From contig JBAOHO010000013.1 of assembly GCA_037045355.1 (NCBI GenBank), forward strand, positions 248,001-312,000: a DNA stretch of 64,000 bases. Reading direction: 5' to 3'. This document shows positions 54,105-62,884 of the stretch, piece after piece. Each line of letters opens with the position of its first letter. Position 1 is the stretch's first letter. Source of the stretch: Candidatus Nanopelagicales bacterium (GTDB taxonomy: Bacteria > Actinomycetota > Actinomycetes > S36-B12 > GCA-2699445). The notes below the pieces were generated by a model. That model did no database searches. It was not told the DNA's origin and worked only from the letters and a program-made list of their open reading frames with translations. The position numbers and the translations under genes are program-made.

Positions 54105-54137
54105 GGGTCCGGCCTTTCGTGGGTCGATGGGCGCAGG

Positions 54138-54935
54138 TTACTCAGTGGGGACGTCGGTGCGCAGCACCCGGAGGACTTCTTCATGCAAATGTCCGTTGGT
54201 CGTAACAGCGCAGCCCCCGGTGATGGCGTCGCCACCGTCGTAGGCGGTCATGCGGCCACCGCTCTCGGTCACGATCGGCACGAGTGCGGCCATGTCCCAC
54301 GGAGCCAGAAACGGTTCCGCCGCGATGTCGACAGCCCCCTCGGCCACGAGGGCATGCGACAGGAAGTCGCCGTAGCCCCGGGTGCGCCAACACGTGTCGA
54401 TCAGGGCCCGCAGACCCGGCCAGGAACCGCGCTCCCGCCAGCCCAGCTCGTCCGAATAGGAGAACGAGGCATCGCTCAACTGACTCACCGCGCTGCACGT
54501 CAGGGAGCGCACAGTGTCATCGACATCGCGGGTGTGCGCACCTGATCCGGCGGCGGCCCACCACCGTCGGCCGAGCGCCGGCGCCGAAGCGACACCGACA
54601 ACAGGTTCGCCTGCCTCGACGAGCGCCAGCAGCGTGCACCAGACAGGCACTCCGCGCAGGTAGTTCTTGGTGCCGTCGATCGGGTCGATGATCCACTGCC
54701 GCGATGTGTCGCCGGCGGATCCGAACTCCTCGCCGAGGATGCTGTCATCCGGCCGGTGGGTGCTCAGCATGGTCCGAATGGTCTGCTCGGCGCGTTGGTC
54801 GGCTTCGGTCACCGGCGACATGTCCGGCTTGGTCTCCACGTGCAGGTCGCCAGCGAGATAGCGCGACATCGTCACCTCGTCGGCAGCGTCCGCGATCCGC
54901 AGCGCGAGTGTGAGGTCGTCGTCCCATCGGTTCAC
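54138..54935 (-). CDS. hisN: Histidinol-phosphatase, inositol monophosphatase family
   Basis: A 265-residue enzyme of the magnesium-dependent IMPase fold. The metal-binding motifs are GEEFG and IIDPIDGTKNYLRG; the late PWDMAALVPIV completes the site. Similar proteins near aroA and rsgA in actinobacteria are the histidinol-phosphatase HisN, which removes phosphate from histidinol phosphate. Other phosphate monoesters are possible substrates. GTG at 54935 overlaps the stop of the M20 peptidase (GTGA), so the two are translationally coupled. The upstream in-frame repeats belong to that peptidase gene. Confidence 0.87.
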   Translation of the reverse strand: MNRWDDDLTLALRIADAADEVTMSRYLAGDLHVETKPDMSPVTEADQRAEQTIRTMLSTHRPDDSILGEEFGSAGDTSRQWIIDPIDGTKNYLRGVPVWCTLLALVEAGEPVVGVASAPALGRRWWAAAGSGAHTRDVDDTVRSLTCSAVSQLSDASFSYSDELGWRERGSWPGLRALIDTCWRTRGYGDFLSHALVAEGAVDIAAEPFLAPWDMAALVPIVTESGGRMTAYDGGDAITGGCAVTTNGHLHEEVLRVLRTDVPTE

Positions 54936-56461
54936 GATGTGGATCCGTTCTCGTGGGTGGGGGATCCGTGCTCGTGGGTGGGGGATCCGTGCTCGTGGGT
55001 GGGGGATCCGTGCTCGTGGGTGGGGGATCCGTGCTCGTGGGTGGGGGATCCGTGCTCGTGGGTGGGGGATCCGTGCTCGTGGGTGAGGGATCCGTGCTCG
55101 TGGGTGAGGGATCCGTATTCGGCGAGGAAGAGCGCCTGGGCGCGGATCGAGCGTTCGAGTTCGGTCAGGTCGACACTCTCGTTCGGGGCGTGGATCCGGG
55201 CCAGGGGGTCCTGGGCGCCGGTCCCGACGACTTCGAGGTCGGGGAACTCGTCGATCAGGTTGGCGAGGAACGGGACCGCACCGCCGACGCCCTGCTCGGT
55301 CGGTTCGGTGCCGTAGGCGGCTCGCATGGCGCGGGCATAGGCCTGGTAGGCGCGACCGCCCGTCGCGACGAGTGTCCCGGGCGCGGGGGCGTCGTGCTCG
55401 AACTGGATGGCCAGGCCCCACGGGGCGTGGCTGCGCAGATGCTGCTCGAGCGCTGCCATCGCGTCGTTGGGATCCACCCCGGCGGGAATCCGGACACTCA
55501 CCTTCGCCCGGGCCATCGGGACCAGGGCGTTGGGGGCGGTGTCGACAGGGGGAGCGTCCAACCCGACCACGTTGACGGAGGGTCGGGAGAACAGCCGGGA
55601 GGCGATCGAACCGGAGCCGATGAGCGGGACGTCGGGCAGGACTCCGGCCACCGCCCGGTAGGCCTGCTCCGGATAGTCGGCGCCGGGCCAGTCACTGCCC
55701 GGAATACCGTCGATCGCGCAATCACCGTTGTCGTCCACGAGTGTGCTGAGCAGTGTGATGAGCGCCATGAGCGCGTCGGGCGCCGGGCCGCCGCACATGC
55801 CGCTATGCCGGGGCTCGGCGAGAGTTCGCACGGTGACCACGCCGTCGACGATGCCGCGCAGGGCGGTCGTGAACGTGGGGAGTCCCAACTCGACAGGTCC
55901 CATGTCGTTGATCACGGCGGCGTCGATACCCGCGAACTGGTCGGGGTGCGTGCGTGGCCATTCCTCGAAAGCGCCCCCGAACTCCTCGGCCCCTTCGAGC
56001 AGGATCCGCAGTGTCACCGGTGGGGTCGCGCCGAATGCCCGCACGCAGGCGATGTGCGTCACGACACCGGACTTGTCGTCAGCGGCGCCGCGCCCGTAGA
56101 GGCGGCCGGCCCGCTCGGTGGGATCGAACGGTGGGGAGTCCCACTTGGTGTCGTCCCCCCCGGGTTGAACGTCGTAGTGGGAGTAGAGCAGAACGGTGGG
56201 GGCTCCGGGGGGGCCGGGCAGGTCGGCGCGAACCGTGGGAGCGTCCTCGGGGCCGCCGATCACTTCGACATCGGCCCCAGCTGCGCGCAGGAGTTCCGCG
56301 CACGCGTCGGCGCACTCGCGGACCGGGGCGGGATCGTAGCCCGGGCCGTTGATCGAGGGGATGCGCACGAGTCGTTCCAGGTCCGCTCGAACCTGGGGCA
56401 TCAGCGAAGAGATGCGGTCGAACAACTCATGGGAATCTGTGCTGGAAGAGTTTGAGGCCAT
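54932..56461 (-). CDS. M20 dipeptidase-like metallopeptidase with a His-rich repeat tail
   Basis: A 509-residue enzyme. Zinc-site residues are visible in YSHYDVQPGG (His, Asp) and EGAEEFGG (Glu pair), with GRGAADDKSG supplying the bridging Asp. M20 dipeptidases cleave short peptides in the cytosol. The last 60 or so residues are eight copies of a THEHGSP-type heptad, which follows the natural end of the fold and carries many His and Glu residues that may bind metal. The ATG at 56461 gives the normal N-terminus. Confidence 0.9.
   Translation of the reverse strand: MASNSSSTDSHELFDRISSLMPQVRADLERLVRIPSINGPGYDPAPVRECADACAELLRAAGADVEVIGGPEDAPTVRADLPGPPGAPTVLLYSHYDVQPGGDDTKWDSPPFDPTERAGRLYGRGAADDKSGVVTHIACVRAFGATPPVTLRILLEGAEEFGGAFEEWPRTHPDQFAGIDAAVINDMGPVELGLPTFTTALRGIVDGVVTVRTLAEPRHSGMCGGPAPDALMALITLLSTLVDDNGDCAIDGIPGSDWPGADYPEQAYRAVAGVLPDVPLIGSGSIASRLFSRPSVNVVGLDAPPVDTAPNALVPMARAKVSVRIPAGVDPNDAMAALEQHLRSHAPWGLAIQFEHDAPAPGTLVATGGRAYQAYARAMRAAYGTEPTEQGVGGAVPFLANLIDEFPDLEVVGTGAQDPLARIHAPNESVDLTELERSIRAQALFLAEYGSLTHEHGSLTHEHGSPTHEHGSPTHEHGSPTHEHGSPTHEHGSPTHEHGSPTHENGSTS
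54941..55108. repeat. 21-bp minisatellite, 8 copies, encoding the peptidase tail
   Basis: Eight copies of a 21-bp unit (GGATCCGTGCTCGTGGGTGG plus one base) in a row, nearly identical; the last two differ by one base. They end six bases before the hisN start codon. Each copy contains a BamHI-type GGATCC. The array encodes repeated Thr-His-Glu-His-Gly-Ser-Pro. Confidence 0.96.
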
Positions 56462-56510
56462 GGTCGCCACGCTAATGAGCGGTCCGTCGGGTCGCCAGTG
56501 AGCCGGCCGG

Positions 56511-57509
56511 TCAAGTTGCCAGGGAGCGCAGCATCCGCCGCACCGAGTCGAGTCGGGCGACGCCGTCCGGGCCCGCGTTGCCCCCTGCCACCCAGGCATC
56601 GAGACCGCAGTGCGGCGGTTCGTGGTCGCAGCCGCGCGGGCAGTCGATCTCGCCGGCGGCGAGTTCGCCGAACGCTGCGACCACGTCCTCCGGATCCACA
56701 TGGCCCAGCCCGAAGCTGCGCAGACCCGGGGTGTCGATGATCCAACCGCCACCCGGCAGCCGCAGTCCCACCGCGGACGTCGACGTATGTCGTCCGCGAC
56801 CGGTGACCGCGTTGACCGATCCGATGTCCCGGTCGGCGTCGGGGACCAGACGGTTCACGAGGGTGGACTTGCCGACCCCCGATTGTCCGATGAGCACCGT
56901 GACGTGTCCGGCGAGCCGCTGCGCCAACTCGTCAGCAGGCTGTGCGCGGGTTGTCGCGATTGCCGCGAGGCCGAGTGGAGCATAGGCATCGGCCAGAGCG
57001 GAGGCCGGACTCAGGTCTGTTTTCGTGACGATCAGCAGCGGGGTGAGCCCGGCCGTGTAGGCGGCCACCAGGCAGCGGTCGATGAAGCCTTCGCGCGGCT
57101 CCGGCTCGGCGGCGGCGACGACGATTCCCAGGGTGTCCGCGTTGGCCACGACGACACGTTCGACCGGGTCAGTGTCGTCAGGTGTGCGCCGCAGGGCGGT
57201 GCGTCGGGGTTCCAGCCGAACGATGCGGGCGAGGGTCCCCGGTTCCCCTGTCAGGTCGCCCACGAGTGCCACGCGGTCACCCACCACGACCGACCTCCGG
57301 CCGAGTTCACGTGCGCGCACCGCCGTGACCACTGCCGATCCGGCTCCCAGGTCGACGGTGAGTCGACCCCGATCGACTGCGACGACGAGTCCGACCGTGG
57401 CGTCGTCATGAGCTGGTCGTTCCTTGGAACGGGGTCGGGAGCTGCGCCCAGGACGGACCCGGACGTCGTCTTCGCTGTACTCGTGAGACGCGTTGCGGGA
57501 CCGGGACAC
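56511..57509 (-). CDS. rsgA: Ribosome small-subunit-dependent GTPase A
   Basis: About 332 residues from the GTG at 57509. The circularly permuted GTPase order is seen: G4 (VTKTDL) before G1 (IGQSGVGKSTLVNRL), then G3 (DTPG). The C-terminal zinc motif CPRGCDHEPPHCGLDAW is complete. RsgA checks late assembly of the 30S subunit and is released on GTP hydrolysis. The GTG shares a base with a TAG that would end aroA in another frame (TAGTG). As read, no stop separates the two genes and they form one open frame of 764 residues. Confidence 0.9.
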   Translation of the reverse strand: MSRSRNASHEYSEDDVRVRPGRSSRPRSKERPAHDDATVGLVVAVDRGRLTVDLGAGSAVVTAVRARELGRRSVVVGDRVALVGDLTGEPGTLARIVRLEPRRTALRRTPDDTDPVERVVVANADTLGIVVAAAEPEPREGFIDRCLVAAYTAGLTPLLIVTKTDLSPASALADAYAPLGLAAIATTRAQPADELAQRLAGHVTVLIGQSGVGKSTLVNRLVPDADRDIGSVNAVTGRGRHTSTSAVGLRLPGGGWIIDTPGLRSFGLGHVDPEDVVAAFGELAAGEIDCPRGCDHEPPHCGLDAWVAGGNAGPDGVARLDSVRRMLRSLAT

Positions 57510-58805
57510 TAGTTGCCGGGCTCCGGTTACGGCGTGTGCCCACGCAGTGGAGAATCCTGGGAACGTCTTGGCGGTGGTCGCAACGTCTTCGATCAGGACC
57601 CCCGGTACGCGAGCTCCGAGGATCGCGCCGCACGTGGCCATCCGGTGGTCGCTGTAGGTCGACCAGAGGCCCCCGTGCAGGCGCGCGGGACGGATGGTCA
57701 GTCCGTCGCTGTCGGCATGCACGTCGCCTCCGAGGGCGTTGAGTTGACCGGCGATCGCCCGGAGCCGATCGGTCTCGTGCCCCGCGATGTGACCGATCCC
57801 GGACAACCGTGACGGGGAGTCGGCGAGCGCGGCCACCGCGGCGATCGTGGGGACGAGTTCGCCCAGGTCGCGTAGGTCGGCGTCGACTCCGCTGATCGCT
57901 CCCGTCCCGGTGATCGACATACCGTCGGGACCGGAGTCGAAGCGAGCACCCATGTCGATGAACACCTCCCGCAACTGCCGGTCAGGTTGCAGGCTGTCGC
58001 TCGGCCAGTCGGGGACCTCGATGCGTCCATGGGTGATCAGGGCGAGTGCCGCGAACGGCGCGGCATTGGACAGATCGGGTTCGACGGTCCGATCGAGGGC
58101 GCGGATCGGACCCGCCGTCACCGACCAGTCTGCGTTCGTGCGGTCCGATGCGTGCGCGTCGGTGGCCACCCCGTGCTGATTGAGCATGCGCATCGTCATG
58201 GCGATGTGGGGCAGCGAGGGAATCGGCGCGCCCCGATGGCGCACAGTCACGCCCCGATCGAACCTCGCGCCGGACAGGAGCAGCGCGCTGACCACCTGGC
58301 TGGTGGTCGAGGCATCGACATCGACGACGCCACCGGGCACATGACCGATGCCGTGCACCGTGAAGGGAAGCCGGGTGGCATCGGCAGCGATGCGGATGCC
58401 CAGGCTCCGAAGCGCTGCCAGAAGCGCTGCCATCGGGCGCTCCCGGGCCCGGGGATCGCCGTCGAAGTGGACATCCGCACTCGTCAGGGCTGCCACGGGG
58501 GGGACGAAACGCATGACGGTCCCGGCCAGTCCACACTCCACCGACACCGCGCTCGTCGCAGTGCCGGGCGTTACGGTGACCGAGGTCTCGGGGGATCCCG
58601 CCACCTCGGCCCCGAGGGCTCGCAGCGCTGTGAGCATCAGGTCGAGATCGCGGGACCCGGCGGGAAGCCCCGCGACGGATGATGTCCCGTCGGACAGCGC
58701 CGCCAGCAGCAACGCCCGGTTGGCAACGGACTTCGAACCGGGCACCGTGACCCGCGCGTCCACCGGCCCGTTGGCCGTGGGAGCGGGCCAAGGATCTGTC
58801 ACCAC
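57509..58805 (-). CDS. aroA: 3-phosphoshikimate 1-carboxyvinyltransferase (EPSP synthase)
   Basis: About 431 residues, sixth step of the shikimate pathway: it joins PEP to shikimate-3-phosphate. The N-terminal VPGSKSVANRALLLAAL, internal LPFTVHG and SDHRMA near the C-terminus are all classical. Paired GTG codons at 58805 and 58802; the second overlaps the stop of the small repeat ORF (GTGA). The open frame continues into rsgA without a stop. A single additional base near the end (for example the C/G pair after AC in VT) would explain the loss of a TAG at 57511-57509, matching doublets elsewhere. A natural fusion is the alternative. Confidence 0.93.
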
Positions 58806-59020
58806 TTGCCTAACTCCGCGGAGACGTTGCCTAACTCCGCGGAGACGTTGCCTAACTCCGCGGAGACGTTGCCTAACTCCGCGGAGACGGTGCCAAGCTC
58901 CGGGGTGAGAGTGCCGGATTCCGGAGTGATGGCGGCGGGCTTGATCACGGCACCGAACAGCGTCATCCGCAGGCGTTCGTCCTCCACCACGGGGGTGAGC
59001 CTATCCGGGCCGAACCCCAT
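58799..59020 (-). CDS. Small ORF with heptad repeats, coupled to aroA
   Basis: A 73-residue frame that ends in four copies of SAELGNV-type heptads. Its TGA overlaps the aroA GTG (GTGA). The N-terminal 38 residues (GFGPDRLTPVVEDERLRM) do not look repetitive. No family recognised, and the ATG at 59020 has a weak ribosome site; an internal ATG codon 19 has GAGGACG upstream. It may be a translated leader for aroA. Confidence 0.5.
   Translation of the reverse strand: MGFGPDRLTPVVEDERLRMTLFGAVIKPAAITPESGTLTPELGTVSAELGNVSAELGNVSAELGNVSAELGKW
58806..58889. repeat. 21-bp minisatellite, 4 copies plus a degenerate fifth
   Basis: Four perfect 21-bp units (58806-58889) and a diverged one to 58910. They end four bases before the aroA start on the reverse strand and encode the repeated heptads of the small ORF. 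Each contains CTCCGCGGAG, a perfect palindrome. Confidence 0.95.
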
Positions 59021-59056
59021 CGCGAGGGTGCTCGCGAAGGCCGGAATCGGCTGGTG

Positions 59057-59066
59057 AGGTTAACCT
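59057..59066. promoter_or_regulatory. Palindrome in the divergent aroA-operon/pckG promoter region
   Basis: AGGTTAACCT is a perfect 10-base palindrome, A/T-rich for this genome, in the 182-bp gap between the small ORF and pckG. TTGAAC lies six bases further on. It may be an operator, but no regulator match could be made. Confidence 0.35.
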
Positions 59067-59202
59067 TTGTTGAACCCCCGACCCCGGAGCGGCTTCCGGC
59101 CCGGTGATCGGGCAGGATAGAAGCACGGCGTTTGCGATCACGGATCGATGCCGCTACGGGTGCACGCCGCGCCTGCATGCATCGTGTGGAGACGGAGTAG
59201 AA

Positions 59203-61050
59203 ATGACCATTCCCGGTTTGGAGAACCCGCCGACCAAGAACAAGAAGTTGCTCGAGTGGGTCGAAGAGGCCGCCGAACTCACGCAGCCGGACCGCGTCGT
59301 GTGGTGCGACGGCTCGCGATGCCGAGTGGAACCGACTGACCGCAGGAGATGGTCGAGTCGGGCACCTTCATCCGTCTCAACCCCGAGAAGCGCCCCAACT
59401 CGTTCCTCGCGCGTTCGCAACCCGTCCGACGTCGCCCGCGTCGAGGACCGCACCTTCATCTGCTCGCTGCGATGAAGAGGATGCCGGCCCGACCAACAAC
59501 TGGATGGATCCCGCCGAGATGCGGGCGACCCTCAAGCGGCTGTTCGCCGGCTGCATGCGCGGGCGCACGATGTACGTGATCCCCTTCTCGATGGGTCCGC
59601 TTGGGGTCGCGCATCTCCCAGCTGGGCGTCGAGATCACGGACTCGCCCTACGTCGTGGTCAACATGCGGATCATGACTCGCATGGGCCAGGCCGGCCCTC
59701 GACGTGATCGGCGAGGACGGCGACTTCGTGCCGGCGCTGCACTCGTGTCGGCTACCCGCTGATCGATGCCGAGGGCAACCGCCGCGACGACGTCGCTTGG
59801 CCGTGCAACGACGACCAAGTACATCGTCCACTTCCCGGAGACCCGCGAGATCTGGTCTTACGGCTCCGGTTACGGCGGCAACGCCCTGCTGGGCAAGAAG
59901 TGCTTCGCGCTGCGTATCGCATCGGCCATGGCCCGCGACGAGGGCTGGATGGCCGAGCACATGCTCGATCCTCAAGCTCACCGCGCCCGGACGGCGACGT
60001 GAAGTACCTGACGGCGGCCTTCCCGTCGGCTTGCGGCAAGACCAACCTGGCCATGCTCGAGCCGACGTGTGCCGGGCTGGAAGGTCGAGACCGTCGGCGA
60101 CGACATCGCCTGGATGCGGTACGGCGATGATGGTCGGCTGTACGCCATCAACCCCGAAGCCGGCTTCTTCGGCGTCGCGCCGGGCACGGGCATGCATACG
60201 AACGCCAACGCGATCCGCTCCCTGTGAGGGCAACTGCATCTTCACCAACGTCGCGCTGACCGACGACGGCGACGTGTGGTGGGAGGGCATGACGGAGGAC
60301 GCACCGAGCGCACCTCATCGACTGGAAGGGCAACGACTGGACACCGGAGTCCGATGCCCCCTCCAGCCACCCGAACGCCCGGTTCACCGCGCCGGCCTGC
60401 GCAGTGCCCGTCCATCGCGCCCAACTGGGAGGATCCCGCCGGGTGTCCCGATCTCGGCGATCCTGTTCGGGGGCCGACGCGCTACCAACGTGCCGCTGGT
60501 CACCGAGGCGCTGCGACTGGGATCACGGCGTGTTCCTGGGTGCGACGATCGCCTCGGAGCAGACCGCGGCGGCGGAGGGCACAGTCGGCGGCCCTGCGTC
60601 GCGACCCCTTCGCCATGCTGCCGTTCTGCGGCTACAACATGGCCGACTACTGGGGTCACTGGCTGAAGATCGGCGAGATGACCGATGCCGACAAGCTGCC
60701 CAAGGTCTACCAGGTCAACTGGTTCCGCAAGGACGACGACGGCAAGTTCCTGTGGCCGGGCTTCGGCGACAACTCACGCGTGCTCGTCGTGGATCATCGA
60801 GCGGGTCGAGGGCGGCACCGAAGCCGAGCAGACGGCGATCGGTGGCCGACCGAAGGATGGCGACCTCTACCTCGAGGGTCTCGACCTCACCGATGAGCAG
60901 GTTGCCGAGCTGTTCGCGGTCGATCCGAAGTCCTGGCTGGCCGAAGCCGACCTCACCGAGGAGTACTTCGCGAAGTTCGGCGACAAGGTTCCGGCGAAGT
61001 TGCAGGAGGAACTCACCGCCCTGCGGGAGCGCCTCCGCGCCTCTGAGTGA
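59203..61050 (+). pseudogene. pckG: Phosphoenolpyruvate carboxykinase (GTP), reading frame interrupted by 18 single-base insertions
   Basis: Starting at ATG 59203 the normal N-terminus MTIPGLENPP is read, then the frame breaks 18 times. Each break is one added base; no base is missing. Removing them gives a 609-residue enzyme with all motifs: RGCMRGRTMYVIPFSMGPLG-type core, kinase-1 FPSACGKTN, kinase-2 GDDIAWM and the ESNW-like PNW region. The total is 1848 nt, so the stop at 61048-61050 is reached. Breaks lie at about 59316, 59341, 59417, 59466, 59602, 59693, 59745, 59812, 59966, 59988, 60076, 60224, 60306, 60398, 60443, 60513, 60589 and 60788. The last 260 bases are free of them. The enzyme converts oxaloacetate to PEP with GTP, in gluconeogenesis. 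As written it cannot be translated; the conservation says the natural gene is functional. Confidence 0.9.
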
Positions 61051-61053
61051 CCT

Positions 61054-62358
61054 GTGCCCCGGCTGATCGCCCTGGGTGGCTCCGTCACCGTCGCGGCGCT
61101 GCTCTTGACGACTGCCGGAGCCCAGGCGGGCGGGTCGTGGGGTCGGGCCAAGGTGCTCGACCGCGAACGGGTCGGTCCTCCCTCTGTCGCCACCGCCGAG
61201 AAGAAGGGCGCCGCCAGCGCGAGCTGGATCGATGACAGGGGCCAGGCTTTCGTCGTCAGATTCCGCAACAGCAAGTGGGAGGCCCCGGAACGGTTCGGCG
61301 AGCGTGGCAAGGTGGCCGACTTGAACGTCCTCGAGTCCGACGACGGGTCCCGCGCGTTGGCGGTCTGGGCCCGGGTGCGCCCCAACGGAAAACTGCGTGC
61401 TGTCATGGCGGCCGGGCGCACCGGAACCCGGTGGGGTCGTGCCGAAGTAGTGATGTCGGGCGCGAACTACCGCGGTATCGACGTATCCCTCTCCAGCGAT
61501 GGTGAGCGGGCGGTCGCGGTGGTGGAGGCCGGCGTCGCCGGTGACCCGCGGCAGTCGGCGTTGTACTCGGCGACCATGCGCGGGTCTCAGTGGGCGAAGC
61601 CTCACCTGATCACCCAGCAGGGCGAGATCTCCGATGTTCACCTCGTGATGGACCCGTCAGCGGCCCGCAGTGTCTTGGCGTATCAGGTGGCTCCACCACA
61701 AGGTGGTGGTGAGCGGATCGTCGTCCGGGACGGTTCTCCGGCCAAGTGGTCTGCGGAGCAGACCGTGGCGACGGGCAGTCGCGAGTACGACAGTCTTTTC
61801 CTCGCGGACGCTGCGCTGGGCGGTGACACCGTCATGGTGGGCTGGGGGAGGACTGACGACGAGGCCGACCGCCAAGCGAGCGTGTCCGTTCGCACAGCCG
61901 GTAACTGGAGTGTTCAGTCGCTGAGCCCGCAACCGGTCAACCAGATCTCCGTCGGGGTCGCGAACAACGGCACCTCTGGACTCGCGGTGTTCCAGGAACG
62001 GGACCCGCTCGGAACCATGGCTGCCCGAGCGCAGAGTTGGACATCGGGTACCTGGGGCGCGCCGGTCACAATCGGGTCCGATACCGCCGGACTCGGGGTC
62101 TCGGACACCCGGCTGGTGATGAGCCGTTCCGGAGCCCACGCGACCGCCACATGGCTGGCCGTGGACGAATGCTGTGGCCGGGTGCTTCACTCCGCCGACT
62201 ACCGGGTGGGCAGTGGCTGGACCGGCGACCAGAGGGTCTCCCAGAGGTCGGTGCGCTCCTACGCCGTGGCGTCCGCGCGCCAAGGTCGGCGGGTGGTGGC
62301 GGTCTTCGATCACCCCGCCGACAAGCCGACTATCGAAGCGGTCGTCAAGGCAGGCTGA
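61054..62358 (+). CDS. Secreted beta-propeller-like protein of unknown function
   Basis: A 434-residue protein with a signal peptide (residues 1-25, ending AQAGG). It consists of repeated beta-strand blocks with Trp-Gly or Trp-Ala turn motifs (GSWGRAKVL, SQWAKPHL, GTWGAPVTI, GNWSVQSL), the pattern of a six- or seven-bladed propeller of sialidase/BNR type. A CC pair is present near the end. No catalytic residues are evident. The GTG at 61054 follows the pckG stop by three bases, so it may share a transcript with pckG. Confidence 0.75.
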   Translation: MPRLIALGGSVTVAALLLTTAGAQAGGSWGRAKVLDRERVGPPSVATAEKKGAASASWIDDRGQAFVVRFRNSKWEAPERFGERGKVADLNVLESDDGSRALAVWARVRPNGKLRAVMAAGRTGTRWGRAEVVMSGANYRGIDVSLSSDGERAVAVVEAGVAGDPRQSALYSATMRGSQWAKPHLITQQGEISDVHLVMDPSAARSVLAYQVAPPQGGGERIVVRDGSPAKWSAEQTVATGSREYDSLFLADAALGGDTVMVGWGRTDDEADRQASVSVRTAGNWSVQSLSPQPVNQISVGVANNGTSGLAVFQERDPLGTMAARAQSWTSGTWGAPVTIGSDTAGLGVSDTRLVMSRSGAHATATWLAVDECCGRVLHSADYRVGSGWTGDQRVSQRSVRSYAVASARQGRRVVAVFDHPADKPTIEAVVKAG

Positions 62359-62556
62359 TCCGCGCTGATCCGCGGCGGTCGGCGACCGCTCGGCCAACCC
62401 CGAATCCACCGATCCTTCGGCTACTGCGCGCCACCATCGGGGCGCCCTGGCGGCGTTGCAGCCGCTCACCAGTGGCCCACACTGCCGTCGCGAGTGCGCC
62501 TTGCCATCGCACCCCGCTGGTGACCCTCGCTACTCCGAGAATCGGTAGATCCGGGC

Positions 62557-62562
62557 TAGCCT
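62557..62562 (+). promoter_or_regulatory. Probable -10 box of a leaderless gene
   Basis: TAGCCT lies six bases upstream of the GTG at 62569, the distance expected if transcription starts at the start codon itself. No ribosome site is present. Such leaderless genes are frequent in actinobacteria. No clear -35 box was seen. Confidence 0.5.
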
Positions 62563-62568
62563 AACGTC

Positions 62569-62880
62569 GTGGGTACCTTTACCACCGCTCTTCAGGTGGT
62601 CCTGGCATACGGTTCTCTGATCGTCTTGATCTGGGCATTCGTCGATGCCCTGCGTTTCTCGAAGACCGACTACAAGATTGCCGACCGCATGCCCCGGATG
62701 GCCTGGCTGATCATCCTCGGATTCTGCTTCGCGATGCTGCTGTGGCTGGGGGGATGGCGCCCCGATGAACCGTTCGGGCCGCGCAGCATCATGTGGTTCG
62801 CGAGCATGTTGGTCGTCGCTGTGTACTTCTACGACATGCGCCCCAAACTCATGAACGCTCGCATCGAGCGCAACCGCTGA
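62569..62880 (+). CDS. DUF2516-family membrane protein
   Basis: A 103-residue protein with three hydrophobic segments. The pattern VDALRFSKTDYKIADRMPRMAWL is that of DUF2516, a small family restricted to Actinomycetota. The function is unknown. The start is a GTG without ribosome site, directly downstream of a -10-like element, so it is likely leaderless. It is convergent with the amidohydrolase and separated from it by a hairpin. Confidence 0.88.
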   Translation: MGTFTTALQVVLAYGSLIVLIWAFVDALRFSKTDYKIADRMPRMAWLIILGFCFAMLLWLGGWRPDEPFGPRSIMWFASMLVVAVYFYDMRPKLMNARIERNR

Positions 62881-62884
62881 TCTG

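Noticed and set aside
54953..56455. 500-codon opposite-strand frame over the M20 peptidase
   Set aside because: Shadow frame of a gene with clear motifs; it starts inside the minisatellite and has no recognisable domain.
59203..61050. Programmed +1 frameshifting as the explanation of pckG
   Set aside because: The sites share no slippery codon, stop codon or spacing. The synonymous-doublet pattern is better explained by merged alleles. It remains listed as a finding because only reads can settle it.
62550..62566. GGGCTAGCCTAA resembles half of an IdeR/DtxR iron box
   Set aside because: Only one half fits the 19-bp consensus, and it overlaps a plausible -10 box. A full palindrome is lacking.
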